Shown here: positions 38,281-48,880 of the stretch, one piece after another | How positions within the stretch are numbered: the stretch's first letter is position 1 | Layout of the letters: each line of letters starts with the position of its first letter | Source: Trichomonas vaginalis G3 | Lineage: Eukaryota > Parabasalia > Trichomonadida > Trichomonadidae | Assembly (NCBI RefSeq): GCF_026262505.1 | Contig: NC_067206.1 | Location: 22,459,896 to 22,523,895 of the forward strand | Direction of reading: 5' to 3' | DNA length: 64,000 nucleotides | Program-made: the position numbers and the translations under genes | The notes under the pieces: model-generated | What the model was told of the DNA's origin: nothing | Databases searched by the model: none | The model's input: only the letters and a program-made list of their open reading frames with translations

Positions 38281-39207
38281 ATGTTATTCTTCTTAACTAT
38301 CCAATATTTTAATGAAACATTCGAAAATGATCAACCGAATAATAAATGGAATATAATAGGTGAATCTGAGAAATTAGAAATTGCTCAGTGCAGCGCATCT
38401 TTTCAATTTTTAATTCGAAATTGCTTACATGTTAATAATACAGACAAAAGATTTCATGCTTCTGCAGAAATGAAGACAGAAATTACAAGTACCCCGTTTT
38501 TAGTTCAATTTACTGCAAAAACTCAAATGCCAACAACTGGTTCTTTAATTTCACTTTCAATGTTAAATGGCGAAGAATCAGAAGTTGAACTAACACTTAC
38601 ATATTCAGATGATGATCCTCAATATGCATTTATCGATTCTTCCCAAAATAAAACTATCGGAAATATAACACACGAACGTGATTTAACGCATCACATTACT
38701 TTAGTTGTGAACACAGATAACACCTATTATATTTATGCTAATGGAATTATCCTCAAAGGAGGAGTTTTGTCGAAACCAATCAAATTCCCACTCAACAAGG
38801 TCGAACTTCTTGTTGAAAATGGAAATACTACATCTCAAATAGGTAATATTATTGTTACTAGTGATATTAAGGATAGATATCCTTTATTAATCAGTACTTT
38901 TCTACAATTTCGTCAAATAGAGAGACTAGATCGTCTCAGAGTAATTGTCGATGCAGAAGAAATGCGCCTCTTTGATGGAACACCAATAGATGAGCCTCTT
39001 GATCGAGAAGATGAATATGGAGTACCATTAGAGTTTAGTAAAGCAGATCCACGAAACTTTAATTTCCCTTTCAAGTTAGAACGACCAAAGGAACGTCTTT
39101 CAAAGCTTAAGGAAGCCCAGAGACCATCAACTCTCGATAAAAGAATGCAAAAGAAGGACTTTGATCCATTAGCTAACAGTGAAACTCAAGAAAGAGCTGA
39201 ATTGTAA
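38281..39207 (+). CDS. calreticulin/calnexin-like lectin domain protein
   Basis: A 308-residue protein; the frame opens at GTG 38269, and ATG 38281 (MLFFLTIQYFNETFEND) is the start. A short signal-like N-terminus runs into FNETFENDQPNNKWN, as in calreticulin/calnexin family N-termini. The jelly-roll part contains LVQFTAKTQMPTTG and THHITLVVNTDNTYYIYANG, close to the family's THLYTLI..DNTYE strand. The usual Pro-rich P-domain repeats are absent, and the C-terminal 80 residues are charged (FDGTPIDEPLDREDEYG to QERAEL) with no KDEL signal. It is likely an ER lumenal protein. The family assignment is moderate, resting on two motifs and the topology. Confidence 0.55.
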   Translation: MLFFLTIQYFNETFENDQPNNKWNIIGESEKLEIAQCSASFQFLIRNCLHVNNTDKRFHASAEMKTEITSTPFLVQFTAKTQMPTTGSLISLSMLNGEESEVELTLTYSDDDPQYAFIDSSQNKTIGNITHERDLTHHITLVVNTDNTYYIYANGIILKGGVLSKPIKFPLNKVELLVENGNTTSQIGNIIVTSDIKDRYPLLISTFLQFRQIERLDRLRVIVDAEEMRLFDGTPIDEPLDREDEYGVPLEFSKADPRNFNFPFKLERPKERLSKLKEAQRPSTLDKRMQKKDFDPLANSETQERAEL

Positions 39208-39393
39208 AATACGGACTAGTAATAAAATATTATTTATAAGAATTTTAATTTTTATTTTAATATACGCAATAACTTAATTTACAATATCCCAATATTTAGA
39301 TATTCTTAGTCCAATCAATATATAGTAAACAAAAAAATATCACCAATTTTTAAAATTGTTACTGACTTTCTTACAATAGAAATACAAATAATT

Positions 39394-39798
39394 TTATTCA
39401 CAAACAGGCATTGATAGACGAGAAAACTGAAAAGTTAAATCCACAAGTTGCTCTTGTAAATAATCTCTCCCAAAGTCAGCAGGAATTTGCATTGGCTTTG
39501 CTTCAAGCTTTTCTGGTACAAATTGAAACTTATATTCAACTTCTGGTACGTTTTTCTCTAATTCGACTTTTTGTAATGCTTCTGGTGAGAGAACATATGT
39601 GGATTTATAAGGTTTTGGTATATCATCTTTTGTTATTTCTATTTTTGTTTCAGCTTTGTTAACGATTTTTTTTCTATTAAAATTAACTCCTGGAGAAACG
39701 GCTTCAAAATGTTCATCATCCAAATTTTCGTTGTATTTTTTCTCGAGTCTCTGTAGAACAAATCTCATCATCGCCGTAGAATTCTCTGGTGCTGCCAT
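39394..39798 (-). CDS. hypothetical protein, 134 aa
   Basis: It starts MAAPENSTAMMRFVLQRL. There is a short helix (RFVLQRLEKKYNENL), then a Lys/Glu/Pro-rich middle (TKIEITKDDIPKPYKSTYV) and a C-terminus with VEYKFQFVPEKLEAK and FQFSRLSMPVCE. No family is recognised, and no signal or membrane segment is present. It has a strong initiator 18 bases upstream and is convergent with the calreticulin-like gene. Confidence 0.65.
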   Translation of the reverse strand: MAAPENSTAMMRFVLQRLEKKYNENLDDEHFEAVSPGVNFNRKKIVNKAETKIEITKDDIPKPYKSTYVLSPEALQKVELEKNVPEVEYKFQFVPEKLEAKPMQIPADFGRDYLQEQLVDLTFQFSRLSMPVCE

Positions 39799-39816
39799 TT
39801 TTTTGATACTTTGATT

Positions 39817-39828
39817 TTAAAAAGTGAT
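39817..39828 (-). promoter_or_regulatory. initiator-like ATCACTTTTTAA
   Basis: On the minus strand, about 20 bases before the ATG at 39798. GACGTTTAAAAAT lies just upstream of the box. Confidence 0.5.
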
Positions 39829-42554
39829 ATTTTTAAACGTCTATTTCTATCAATTGTGTTGCATCCTTTCTTCTACAGCAAGAAAGATATAAGTATAAAA
39901 TGCAACGGAAATTGTTCCTATTATTTTTAAGACCAAAAAGTCAGTAATAGCAAAATAAAAAATTCGAAATTCAAATTTTTCCTGATTTAAGCGCAAGTCT
40001 AATTCCAATTGTAAGAAATATAGCATACTCAATAATTATTATTTAGGATTCCTCAACTTTTAAAAATACCTGGCAAATTTAACAAAAATAAATTCTTTTG
40101 ATCTTCAAAATCATTGGAATTGAAATCTTCGAAATTACAATTTTTTTGACTAAGGGTTTCGTTTTGCTAAAATTGTCACTTTTATAGCATATTTGTTTTT
40201 GGATGTTTTGCGAAACCAAAAAAAAAACTATGATATACAATGTGTGTGTAAAGAAAATACTTTATTTACTAGTTAAAAAATCATTTGGTATTGATCAAAG
40301 GTGACCAAACTATTTTTTGAAAGTCCGCCATAACTTTAATGGTACTATTTCAGCGTGTACAATGAATACAAAAATTCTAAGAGTGCCACATAAAATAGTA
40401 CTTTAGACTTGAGTTAATGCTACCAAGCAAATGTTAAAAAGATGACTTTAGTGTTTTGATAATCAAAGATTAAAATCATTATTGTCTAAATCAATAATCA
40501 TAACGACAGAAGTTAATGTTTTTTCATAAGTGCTTTAAATCCACTTTTAAAAGTATACCTCAAAAATCAAAATATCAAAAAAAATTGGCCGATAGGTTTG
40601 GCTTTAATTTTTGTCTGCTTTTATGATTTGATATGGATGTTATAATTTTAAAAGTTGAGCCAAATTCACCAATAGATTTTTGAGATTTGCAAATACTCAA
40701 TAATTTTCAGCGTGTTATCTTTTATTAAAAGAACTATTTGGTTTCAGTATCATATAAATTGATATTTACTTTCTATTTGAACCTTCATTTAGCTAATGAT
40801 TTAATAATACAGATTTCATCTAGTCCTTATAAGAGAATTTTGAATTTGTTATAATAAAAAAACTATGGCATTCCAAACGGGAACCGCGGTTGGTTACCAT
40901 GGATTTCCGTCACCGGTCACATTTTAAAGATTTTTAAAGCCTTATAAAAATATGCTTTGTAAATCATTTTTTGTAAATCGGCAAAAATTTGGTAATTTTC
41001 TTCAACTAATAAATCTGCGAATAGCATTTATAATACAAGAACAATCTTTTAAAATGCGTTTGATTCATTTTTGTATAATTTCATATAGGCACATATATTC
41101 TTCCGGGACTTTCCGTGATTTTACCGTAAAATCATTAGTTTACACCAATTTTTCCGTATTTTGAATAGTTTACTGCACTTTTCCCGTAAAATTGAGTTAC
41201 GGGCGCAAAATTTCCGGACCTCATTTTTCATAGAATATAATAATAATATTTGATAAAAAGATATATTATTTATATTTTTGATTTTTGAATTACGGAAAAA
41301 GTGAATTGATAACTTGATTTTTTTATATGGTTAATTTTTCAAATGATATTATGAAGATCTAAAATATTAAAAGTAAAAAAATTGAATTACGGAAAAAGTG
41401 AGGTCAAAAGTGAAATAAATTTGCAGAACAATTTTCATTGAAATAAGTTTTATTTTTCATTATTAATAACAATGCTGTAATAAACAGAAATTCATCAAAA
41501 GTGACAGCTCTCAATTTTTTGACATTTGTAAATTCTAAATTGAATGAGAAAAATGAAATAATACTAAGCATAATACAATATTCTAGATTTAATTATAATT
41601 AGGAAAAAGTTAGTTTTGAGAGTACTTTTCATAGGCATATAGAATGAAATCTTCTGAAAAATAATATCATATAAACTCATATTATTTTCTAATATATAAC
41701 TATTTTATATAAAAATCAAATTCAATGATCTTAAAAGCGAAGGATAAACCTCAAAATTTACGAATATAATGAGTGGGAATATAATGCTTATCTATCATAA
41801 AACCATATGAAATATCAATTTTTGCTTTACGCCTAATTTTTGACGACTATTAGCAAAAAATGTTAAATGTTAACACTCAATCCATTTGAATATGAAAAAT
41901 AAAATTGACTTTGATTAAATGTTTTTATTTATCATGCAATTCTTCTTGCGACCAAAGATTTGAATAAAAGTTCAAAAAATAAGATTGCTTAAAAAATAAT
42001 ATACGGTAGTGTTTACTAATAGATGAATAGTATATAAATTCTATTAAAATGGATTTGATCCAAAAAAATATATAAAATTTGATCATAAATAAAATCGTTT
42101 TAAATTACTTCTTCATTTAAATTATAACAATTATTTTTGGTTTTATAGTTTTTAAAGCTCATGTGGTTTTTTTAACCACAGAATACTTATGTGCTGTAGC
42201 AAGCTTGCAATCCAAAGCTCACGTTAGACAACAAGAGTCATGAAGTCTCATACTAAGGGATATCCAACATATATTTTAATAATCTAATGTTTGTGACAAA
42301 TATTCAACATAAAATTAAGTTTTCGTTTCGTTACAAGGCATTCATACTTTGGAGATATCATATTTAATGTACAGAAAAGTTAATATTAAACAATACATGC
42401 TAAAGAATTAATAAATAAGATAATAAAATAAATTTATACGTAATTACTTTCATTTAATATGCTTTATGCTGTATAATATTGATTAAGAGGCATTAAAAGG
42501 TTCCATAATCTGCTTTTATAGGCAAGATTTTTGATAAAAATTTTAAATTTTGAA

Positions 42555-42652
42555 AAATGATGAGAAAAGGAAAAAAAAGGTAAATGAGAGCAAGAGGAGG
42601 GAAAAAAAGAAAAAGAAAAGGAAGGGAAGGGAAAAATAAAAGAAAGAAGGAC
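42555..42652 (+). repeat. low-complexity purine tract
   Basis: Almost only A and G for about 100 bases (AGGAGGGAAAAAAAGAAAAAG and similar). It lies directly before the GC-rich inverted repeat. Confidence 0.6.
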
Positions 42653-42680
42653 ATATAAAAATTTAGATGCGCATTCTTAA

Positions 42681-42706
42681 TGCCGAGGCGGCTTGCCGCC
42701 GAGGCG
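42681..42706. repeat. GC-rich inverted repeat
   Basis: GCCGAGGCGGCTTGCCGCC, then GAGGCGC. The GGCGGC-TT-GCCGCC core can fold. Its base content stands out sharply from the surrounding AT-rich DNA. Its nature is unknown. Confidence 0.45.
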
Positions 42707-44081
42707 CGATTTTTTTAGGCCTCTACGGTAACCCGGCAATGTTTTTTTAAATCTTGTACAGCCCTAAAAAAAACAAACAGATATAGCTTACACTTCTATA
42801 ATAAAGATACCTTTTATAGAAATCAGTATGAAATGTGTTTTGGCTTATTGGAAGCATATCAGACATAATCGCCATAATCAAAAAATCTATATACCCAATA
42901 AGTAATAAATTTGTCGATATAGATTTTCCATAAAATTAGTTTTTAGTCTGATCTTAAAATAAATTTAATTTTTTATAAAAAAAATCACATTTAAAAGTAC
43001 CTTTTTAGTAGCTCGAAATCCTGTTGGTGGATTTCGGGCGTACTTCAAAATTAGCTTTTCTTCTACATATGCAAGCTATATTTTAAATATGGAGCAAATC
43101 GGATCGGCGAAAGGAGTTTAGTTACCTTTTATTGATCAAGTTATTTTTTCTGGATAAGATATTATATGGATAATTGGATAGAAAATACAATTATATAATC
43201 TTGTACCTGGTTTAATTAAGCTAATTGTCATCAGAAACTTGTAATTTTTATGAATTTCAGATTTTCTTTTCATTACTGCTTTTCTTAATAGGTCAAGTTC
43301 TTATTTACGTTATAAAGTATGATATTTACAAATATCAAGTTATCGTGTTTTTTGAGAAATTATGAGAAACAAACAAAAATGAAAAAGATAGGAATAGCAA
43401 TGAATAGTGATGTGGGTATAGAAAATGTAAGAGATATGAATGCAAAGCAATCAGTATTTAGGACATTGACCATAGATTTCGAAAAAAAAATGCTGCATAT
43501 TGAGCGAAAACTATGATTATATTATAAGGCTGTCATTTAAAGCATAATGAAACTATTCCCTTTTCATTTTAATCAAATAAGATAGTAAAGATTTTTGAAT
43601 TAGCTAGAAACTGATGAGATGTTTTCACAAATCAGATTTTTAATCTCTATAATGCATAATTCACTCAATATCTCAATTTTGATATTGCGAGATATTTTTG
43701 CTATCGGTTTCGCAATTTTGACACAATAGCAAGAGGGTTCTATAAGCATTATTATCAACGTAGAATCTGAATATCATATCAGAAAATGTCGCAAATCTGA
43801 CATTTACCCGACCAAATAGCAAAAATAATTGAATACTTTTCGCAAAAACTTTAAAAATCGATAAAAATATGAAATATAGATATTAAAGAGACTTTTTATA
43901 TAATATTCATAAAGATTTTCCAAAAATATGATACCGCAAAATTAAAAAAGTGACGTCTTGAGTGGAGTCAAAGGTCGAAATTGCTAGCTAAATGTTTTTT
44001 TAGCGAAATTGCGTATTGTACGTTTTTTTCGCAAAACGAAACCCTTATTTTGACTTCAAATTTTTTAAAGCTTCAACTAAT

Positions 44082-45254
44082 ATGTGGGGAAGAGGATACT
44101 GCAGCTATTATGACTCTGACCGAGGTTACAAAATTAAACAGGATGAATTTGATATAGAGCATATAGATAAATTAGATAAAAAGGCAGATACAAGTTATCA
44201 AATTGACAGAGAAACAATTGAACATCAAGAATTTAAAGGAACCCATAGTATCGACTTTGAAGTTTATTCTAATGGCCTAGGTCTTATGCATATTGCTGCT
44301 ATTTGGAACTCATTAGACGAATTCATTTTTCTTCACAAGACTCATAAATTGGATATTAATGTAAAAGACCGTAGTAACCATATCCCACTCCATTACGCAT
44401 GTTCTCAGGGTTCCACAGAAGTTGTCGCTTATATTTTAAGTCAATTAAGCGACGAAGAATTTAAGAAACCCGAAATAGATCATAACCTTTGCCTCAAATT
44501 AGCAGCACGTACTAGTTCCTGGCGTATAATTGAGATTCTTTGCCAGAAAGGAATTGATATGAAAAAGAATGGCCAAGAAGCTATCGAAATTGCAACAACT
44601 CTTACTGATATCGCAACGCTACGTGTTCTTCTCAGTCATTCCGGCGAAAACAGTAGAGTAACTTCATCACCAGTTTTATCAGCGATTACCTTTGACAAAA
44701 TTGATTGTTTGAAGATGCTTTTTGCCAATGGATTCGAAGCAGACAAGCCAGTTATGGATATGCTCCCTCTTTACAAAGCATTGGATCAATATACTGTTAA
44801 TCAGGGCATTGTCCAACTTATTTTGAGATATTCGTCAAAATACGATATTGACACCCAAAACCGCATGTCAACAGTTCATTACATTTGCAAATGCATGAAT
44901 CCGAAAATTGCTGCAGATATTTTGGTTCATGATATCGATGTTAACAAGCTTGATGAACATGGACGACCAGGACCTTACTATTTCCAGTCCAAGCCTGATG
45001 GAGATCCGGCTGCAATTCTGGATATGCTTCTTAAGAAAGGTTTTAACGTAAATATAAAGTTCGGAAGTCCAAGTATTTCGATTCTCAACCATTTCATGAC
45101 TTTGTACGGAAATTGGGAAAGAATTGTCAAATGGTTCGTCGAACATGACGCAGATCTTGAAGAAAAGCTCGCAAACTCTAAAGATAAAAGAACTCTTCGT
45201 GATGCAATCAAAAAGGTTTATCCTAAAATTAATGTTCCTGATAAAGATGAATAA
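44082..45254 (+). CDS. ankyrin-repeat protein
   Basis: A 390-residue protein from MWGRGYCSYYDSDRG; 22 codons upstream open at a non-ATG. After about 75 residues come ankyrin repeats: GLGLMHIAAIWNSLDEFIFLH, HIPLHYACSQGSTEVVAYIL, CLKLAARTSSWRIIEILCQKG, SPVLSAITFDKIDCLKMLFANG, LPLYKALDQYTVNQGIVQLI, STVHYICKCMNPKIAADIL, AILDMLLKKGFNVN and a last one near WFVEHDADLEEKL. It is probably cytosolic and paralogous to 36624-37838. Partner and role are unknown. The frame is clean. Confidence 0.85.
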   Translation: MWGRGYCSYYDSDRGYKIKQDEFDIEHIDKLDKKADTSYQIDRETIEHQEFKGTHSIDFEVYSNGLGLMHIAAIWNSLDEFIFLHKTHKLDINVKDRSNHIPLHYACSQGSTEVVAYILSQLSDEEFKKPEIDHNLCLKLAARTSSWRIIEILCQKGIDMKKNGQEAIEIATTLTDIATLRVLLSHSGENSRVTSSPVLSAITFDKIDCLKMLFANGFEADKPVMDMLPLYKALDQYTVNQGIVQLILRYSSKYDIDTQNRMSTVHYICKCMNPKIAADILVHDIDVNKLDEHGRPGPYYFQSKPDGDPAAILDMLLKKGFNVNIKFGSPSISILNHFMTLYGNWERIVKWFVEHDADLEEKLANSKDKRTLRDAIKKVYPKINVPDKDE

Positions 45255-45603
45255 AAAAAATTTTTTTCTAGCATATTCATTTAATTTTTTACTTATTTTT
45301 ATGATAATATGAACTAGAGAGTTTCGGACTTTTACGCTTTGATTTTTTTAATAAAATGGAAATATTGGATTAATATTCAACAACTTCTGAGTTGAACTCA
45401 TGATTTGTATATAACACTACTAGTTCTAAGTACATCTATGATTAACATCCCTAATTTTAAAGTAGAAAACTCCAATTTTCCCTAGAGAATTGAAAATGGA
45501 TTGTATTGTTGTAGGATTGTGCAATTTTGTCTCTCTTCTCGCTATTCAAGTTCGGTTTTTTCGTGACTTGCTTGAAAATGTCGACTAAAATTTCCCTGAT
45601 TTT
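45255..45603. other. intergenic region
   Basis: AT-rich; the upstream region of the following coiled-coil gene. Nothing else is seen. Confidence 0.4.
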
Positions 45604-45616
45604 GTCACTTTTCAAA
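45604..45616 (+). promoter_or_regulatory. initiator-like GTCACTTTTCAAA
   Basis: Just before TCTCTAAACGTGCG and 28 bases before the ATG at 45644. It argues that the upstream non-ATG part of the frame is not translated. Confidence 0.55.
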
Positions 45617-45643
45617 TCTCTAAACGTGCGAAATTTTAAAAAT

Positions 45644-48600
45644 ATGAATGCAAAACGTATCCACAATAGAGTAATGGAAGATTTTGAAGAGGTCAATATT
45701 CTTCTCTCAGAGCAGAATATCCCTTTTACTCACAGAAAACCGGCTGCTTTAACAAGAATACCAAATTTTGAACGTGCTCCAGTCAATACTTCATCAAAAA
45801 GAAAAGCAATTAAAAATAATCGTTCAGAATCAGCAAAACCAAAGAAGAAACGCATAAATAACGTTGAAAAAAAGAAATCGAGAGCTTCTTCTGAGAAAAA
45901 TACAAATCGATCTGAAGAAAACAACGATTTTATTGTGTTAGAGTTCAAATCATTCATGCTTACAAAGAAATTACTCGACTTAAAGCTTAGAAACTACTTT
46001 CAAATATGGAATCGAAAATTATTGCAATACTTAATCAAGAAAACACGCGAACACAACAAGAATATAAACGAACAACAATTAGAAACTGTAGAAGAAGAAG
46101 AATCTTACGAAAAAACAGATTCGAAACAATCTTCAAATTCTCAAAATATCGAAAGGACAGAATTAATCGAATCAATACATGAAGAATATTCTTCATTAAG
46201 CCAAAATCAGAACGACCAAATAAATGAACAAAGCAATATCGAAGAAGAAGAAGTAGCAGAACAATACACAGGAATTGAGAATGCATTGAAGAATATACCT
46301 AAAGGAATTGTTGAGGATATATTCACGTCATCAGAAGATACCTCTAACTCTAATACTTTTGGAGATTCTCTGATAGAAAATTCTGATGTTGCTTTTTCAT
46401 TCAATTCATGGAAGGCTGCAACAGAAGCGCGCAAATTACAGAGAAATGAAATCAATGAAGCAACATCTTATGGCCTAGAACTTAAATCTCTCCAGCAAAT
46501 TATCAAAGATGTTCCAAAGAAAGGTCTATTTGAAGATTATTCTAGTGCATCTGATTATTCTGATGAATTGAATAAGGAACAGAATGTTGAAGAACTAAGA
46601 AATCAAAGGAAACAAAAGTCACCTCCACCATTAGCTGTAAAGCAGCCATTTGTGAACAATAACGATATTAATAATCAAGATGATGACGATTATGATGAAA
46701 AGGATACAAACGATGTTGATGTTACAGATGATATCTCAGATACTGACGAAGATTCCGAAAAAATTGCCGAAGAAGAAGAGGAGGAAGAAAACAATGTCGA
46801 TAAAAGTGTTAGCAGCAAAGAAAGTGAAGATGATCATGATTCTGAGGAAGAAAAGAAGAAACAAGAAGAAGAAAGAATCCAGAAAGAACTTGAAGAAAAA
46901 CAGAAACAAGAAGCTCTTAAAAAGAAGAAAGAAGCAGAAGAAAAGAAACAAAAAGAATTAGCAGAAAAGAAGAAAGAAGCTGAAGAGAAAAAGCGTTTGG
47001 AAGAAGAGAAACAGAAGAAGGAAGCAGAAGAAAAGAAGAAGAAAGAATTAGAAGAGAAACAGAAGAAAGAAGCTGAAGAAAAGAAGCGTCTGGAAGATGA
47101 AAAGAAGAAGAAAGAATTGGAAGAAAAGAAACGCTTAGAGGATGAAAAGAAGAAGAAACAACTCGAAGAAAAACAAAAGAAAGAAGCAGAAGAAAAGAAG
47201 AAGAAAGAATTGGAAGAGAAACAGAAGAGAGAAGCTGAAGAAAAGAAACAAAAAGAACTAGCAGAAAAGAAGAAGGAAGCGGAAGAAAAGAAACGTTTAG
47301 AGGATGAAAAGAAGAAGAAGGAAGCGGAAGAAAAAAAGAGAAAAGAAGCTGAAGAAAAGAAGAAAAGAGAGTTGGAAGAAAAACAAAAGAAAGAGGCAGA
47401 AGAAAAGAAGAAGAAAGAACTAGAGGAGAAACAGAAGAAGGAAGCTGAAGAGCAAAAGAGAAAAGAAGAGGAAAGGAAGAAGAGAGAGTTAGAAGAGTCT
47501 CAGAAGCTGAAGGAAGAAGAGGAAAAGAGACAAAAGATTGCTGCAGATAGAAGAGCAGTTGAAGAGCAACTTAAAAGAGAATGGGAAGAAAAGAGGAAGA
47601 AAGATGCAGAAGAAAAGAAGCGTAAACAAGAAGAGCAAAGAGCCGAGGCTAAAAGACAAATGGAAATTGAAAGACAGAAAATCGAAGAAGAAAACAAGAG
47701 AAAGGAAGAAGAGGCAAAGAAGCAGAAAGAACTCGAAGAACAAAAGAAGAAAGAAGAAGAAGCAAAGAAGCAGAAAGAACTTGAAGAACAAAGGAAGAAA
47801 GAAGAAGAAATAAAGAAACAGAAAGAACTTGAAGAACAAAGGAAGAAAGAAGAGGAAATGAGGAAACAGAAAGAACTTGAGGAACAAAAGAAGAAAGAAG
47901 AAGAAGCAAAGAAACAGAAAGAACTCGAAGAACAAAAGAAGAAAGAAGAGGAAGAGGAAGAAGCAAAGAAACAGAAAGCTTCTGAAGAAGAATCAGATTT
48001 ATTTCTTGATGACATTGATGATGTTCAGATTTCACAAGATGATTCATCAGATGATGATGTGCAGATAGACATAGATGATGACCCAGATGTCTCAATTGAT
48101 AGTGATGATGATAAAGATGTTCCAATTGATGACGACGATGATTTTGTTGACAGTAAATCTCCTCAAGATTCTCCAAAACAAGATGTAGTTTCTTCAGATG
48201 AATTCATCAGCACAGATAGCGATGCAGACTTTGCTAATGGACTTGAAATTGATGTTCCAGATCCTGTTTCAGCTCCACATGTTTCAGAAGATGAAGCTGA
48301 AACTAAATCAACAAGTACCCTTAAAAGTTCTGATTTCGCCACTGATGATGATTCAGATGATGATTACGAAGTTCCTCCTGCTGCTGATCCTAACGCCATT
48401 ATAATCCCTGTTCCTCTTGAATCAATGCCAGACAGATATCTCGATGTTGCTGAGCCTAAAATTAAGATTCCTAAAGCAACAACGCATCCAGAAAAAGAAA
48501 CAGATTTACTCAATTACCTCAAAATCCTCATTCATGATGAAATTTTCGAAAAGTTAGTGAACGCAGGACCTATTAAACCTGTTGTAGATCTACAATCAGA

Positions 48601-48880
48601 AAAGCAGAGACCGTGGAATATCACACCACAATATTCAGACCTCATCATCGATGTAATCAATGAAATTGTTGATGATGCTGATTTCTCAACAGAAGGATTG
48701 ACGAAAGAAGACTTCATCCTGTTTGTTAATAGTCAGTTTACAGGGCAAACATATCAATTAGATAGAACTATCTCTGATACATTTAAGGCGGCCAAGAGCG
48801 GTATTTCAAAAACACAAATTAGCTATATGATGGAATTCTCTGATGAGATTTTAGAAGAGCAACTCAAAAAATTGTTTTAA
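45644..48880 (+). CDS. large Glu/Lys-rich coiled-coil protein
   Basis: A 1078-residue protein from MNAKRIHNRVMEDFEE; the frame extends 39 codons upstream, but the initiator lies inside that part. Residues 1-90 are basic. About 95-410 is acidic and mixed. About 410-800 is a long run of near-repeats of the type KKKEAEEKKRLEEEKQKK, a single-helix or coiled coil. Next comes a very acidic Asp/Ser segment (DDDVQIDIDDDPDVSID). The last 160 residues are globular (LLNYLKILIHDEIFEKLVNAG, ITPQYSDLIIDVINEIVDDAD, IDRT-like helices). The C-terminal helix block recalls DUF4378-type centrosomal proteins, which is only a suggestion. A structural cytoskeletal role is likely. Confidence 0.75.
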   Translation: MNAKRIHNRVMEDFEEVNILLSEQNIPFTHRKPAALTRIPNFERAPVNTSSKRKAIKNNRSESAKPKKKRINNVEKKKSRASSEKNTNRSEENNDFIVLEFKSFMLTKKLLDLKLRNYFQIWNRKLLQYLIKKTREHNKNINEQQLETVEEEESYEKTDSKQSSNSQNIERTELIESIHEEYSSLSQNQNDQINEQSNIEEEEVAEQYTGIENALKNIPKGIVEDIFTSSEDTSNSNTFGDSLIENSDVAFSFNSWKAATEARKLQRNEINEATSYGLELKSLQQIIKDVPKKGLFEDYSSASDYSDELNKEQNVEELRNQRKQKSPPPLAVKQPFVNNNDINNQDDDDYDEKDTNDVDVTDDISDTDEDSEKIAEEEEEEENNVDKSVSSKESEDDHDSEEEKKKQEEERIQKELEEKQKQEALKKKKEAEEKKQKELAEKKKEAEEKKRLEEEKQKKEAEEKKKKELEEKQKKEAEEKKRLEDEKKKKELEEKKRLEDEKKKKQLEEKQKKEAEEKKKKELEEKQKREAEEKKQKELAEKKKEAEEKKRLEDEKKKKEAEEKKRKEAEEKKKRELEEKQKKEAEEKKKKELEEKQKKEAEEQKRKEEERKKRELEESQKLKEEEEKRQKIAADRRAVEEQLKREWEEKRKKDAEEKKRKQEEQRAEAKRQMEIERQKIEEENKRKEEEAKKQKELEEQKKKEEEAKKQKELEEQRKKEEEIKKQKELEEQRKKEEEMRKQKELEEQKKKEEEAKKQKELEEQKKKEEEEEEAKKQKASEEESDLFLDDIDDVQISQDDSSDDDVQIDIDDDPDVSIDSDDDKDVPIDDDDDFVDSKSPQDSPKQDVVSSDEFISTDSDADFANGLEIDVPDPVSAPHVSEDEAETKSTSTLKSSDFATDDDSDDDYEVPPAADPNAIIIPVPLESMPDRYLDVAEPKIKIPKATTHPEKETDLLNYLKILIHDEIFEKLVNAGPIKPVVDLQSEKQRPWNITPQYSDLIIDVINEIVDDADFSTEGLTKEDFILFVNSQFTGQTYQLDRTISDTFKAAKSGISKTQISYMMEFSDEILEEQLKKLF

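Larger units (their letters stand above)
39829..44081. other. 4.2-kb gene-poor region
   Basis: No convincing gene is present. Short frames at 39850-40032, 40952-41164 and 43319-43516 lack supporting features. Noted pieces are a CG-bearing patch near 40880-40925; two copies of GAATTACGGAAAAAGTGA at about 41286 and 41384; a TGTGGTT/AACCACA hairpin near 42160; a nearly pure purine run at about 42555-42652; a GC-rich inverted repeat at 42681-42706; and a hairpin GAAATCC/GGATTTC near 43015-43038. An AAAAAAGTGACG box at about 43946 may belong to the ankyrin gene that follows. Confidence 0.5.

Noticed and set aside
39850-40032. 60-codon hydrophobic minus-strand frame
   Set aside because: Its hydrophobicity is what AT-rich DNA gives by chance; there is no ATG start and no promoter box.
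43319-43516. 65-codon plus-strand frame in the gene desert
   Set aside because: It has an ATG but no domain, and base use is no different from the surrounding non-coding DNA.
47489-48176. Phe/Ser/Cys-rich minus-strand frames opposite the charged coiled-coil gene
   Set aside because: They are antisense readings of Glu/Lys repeat codons, not membrane proteins.
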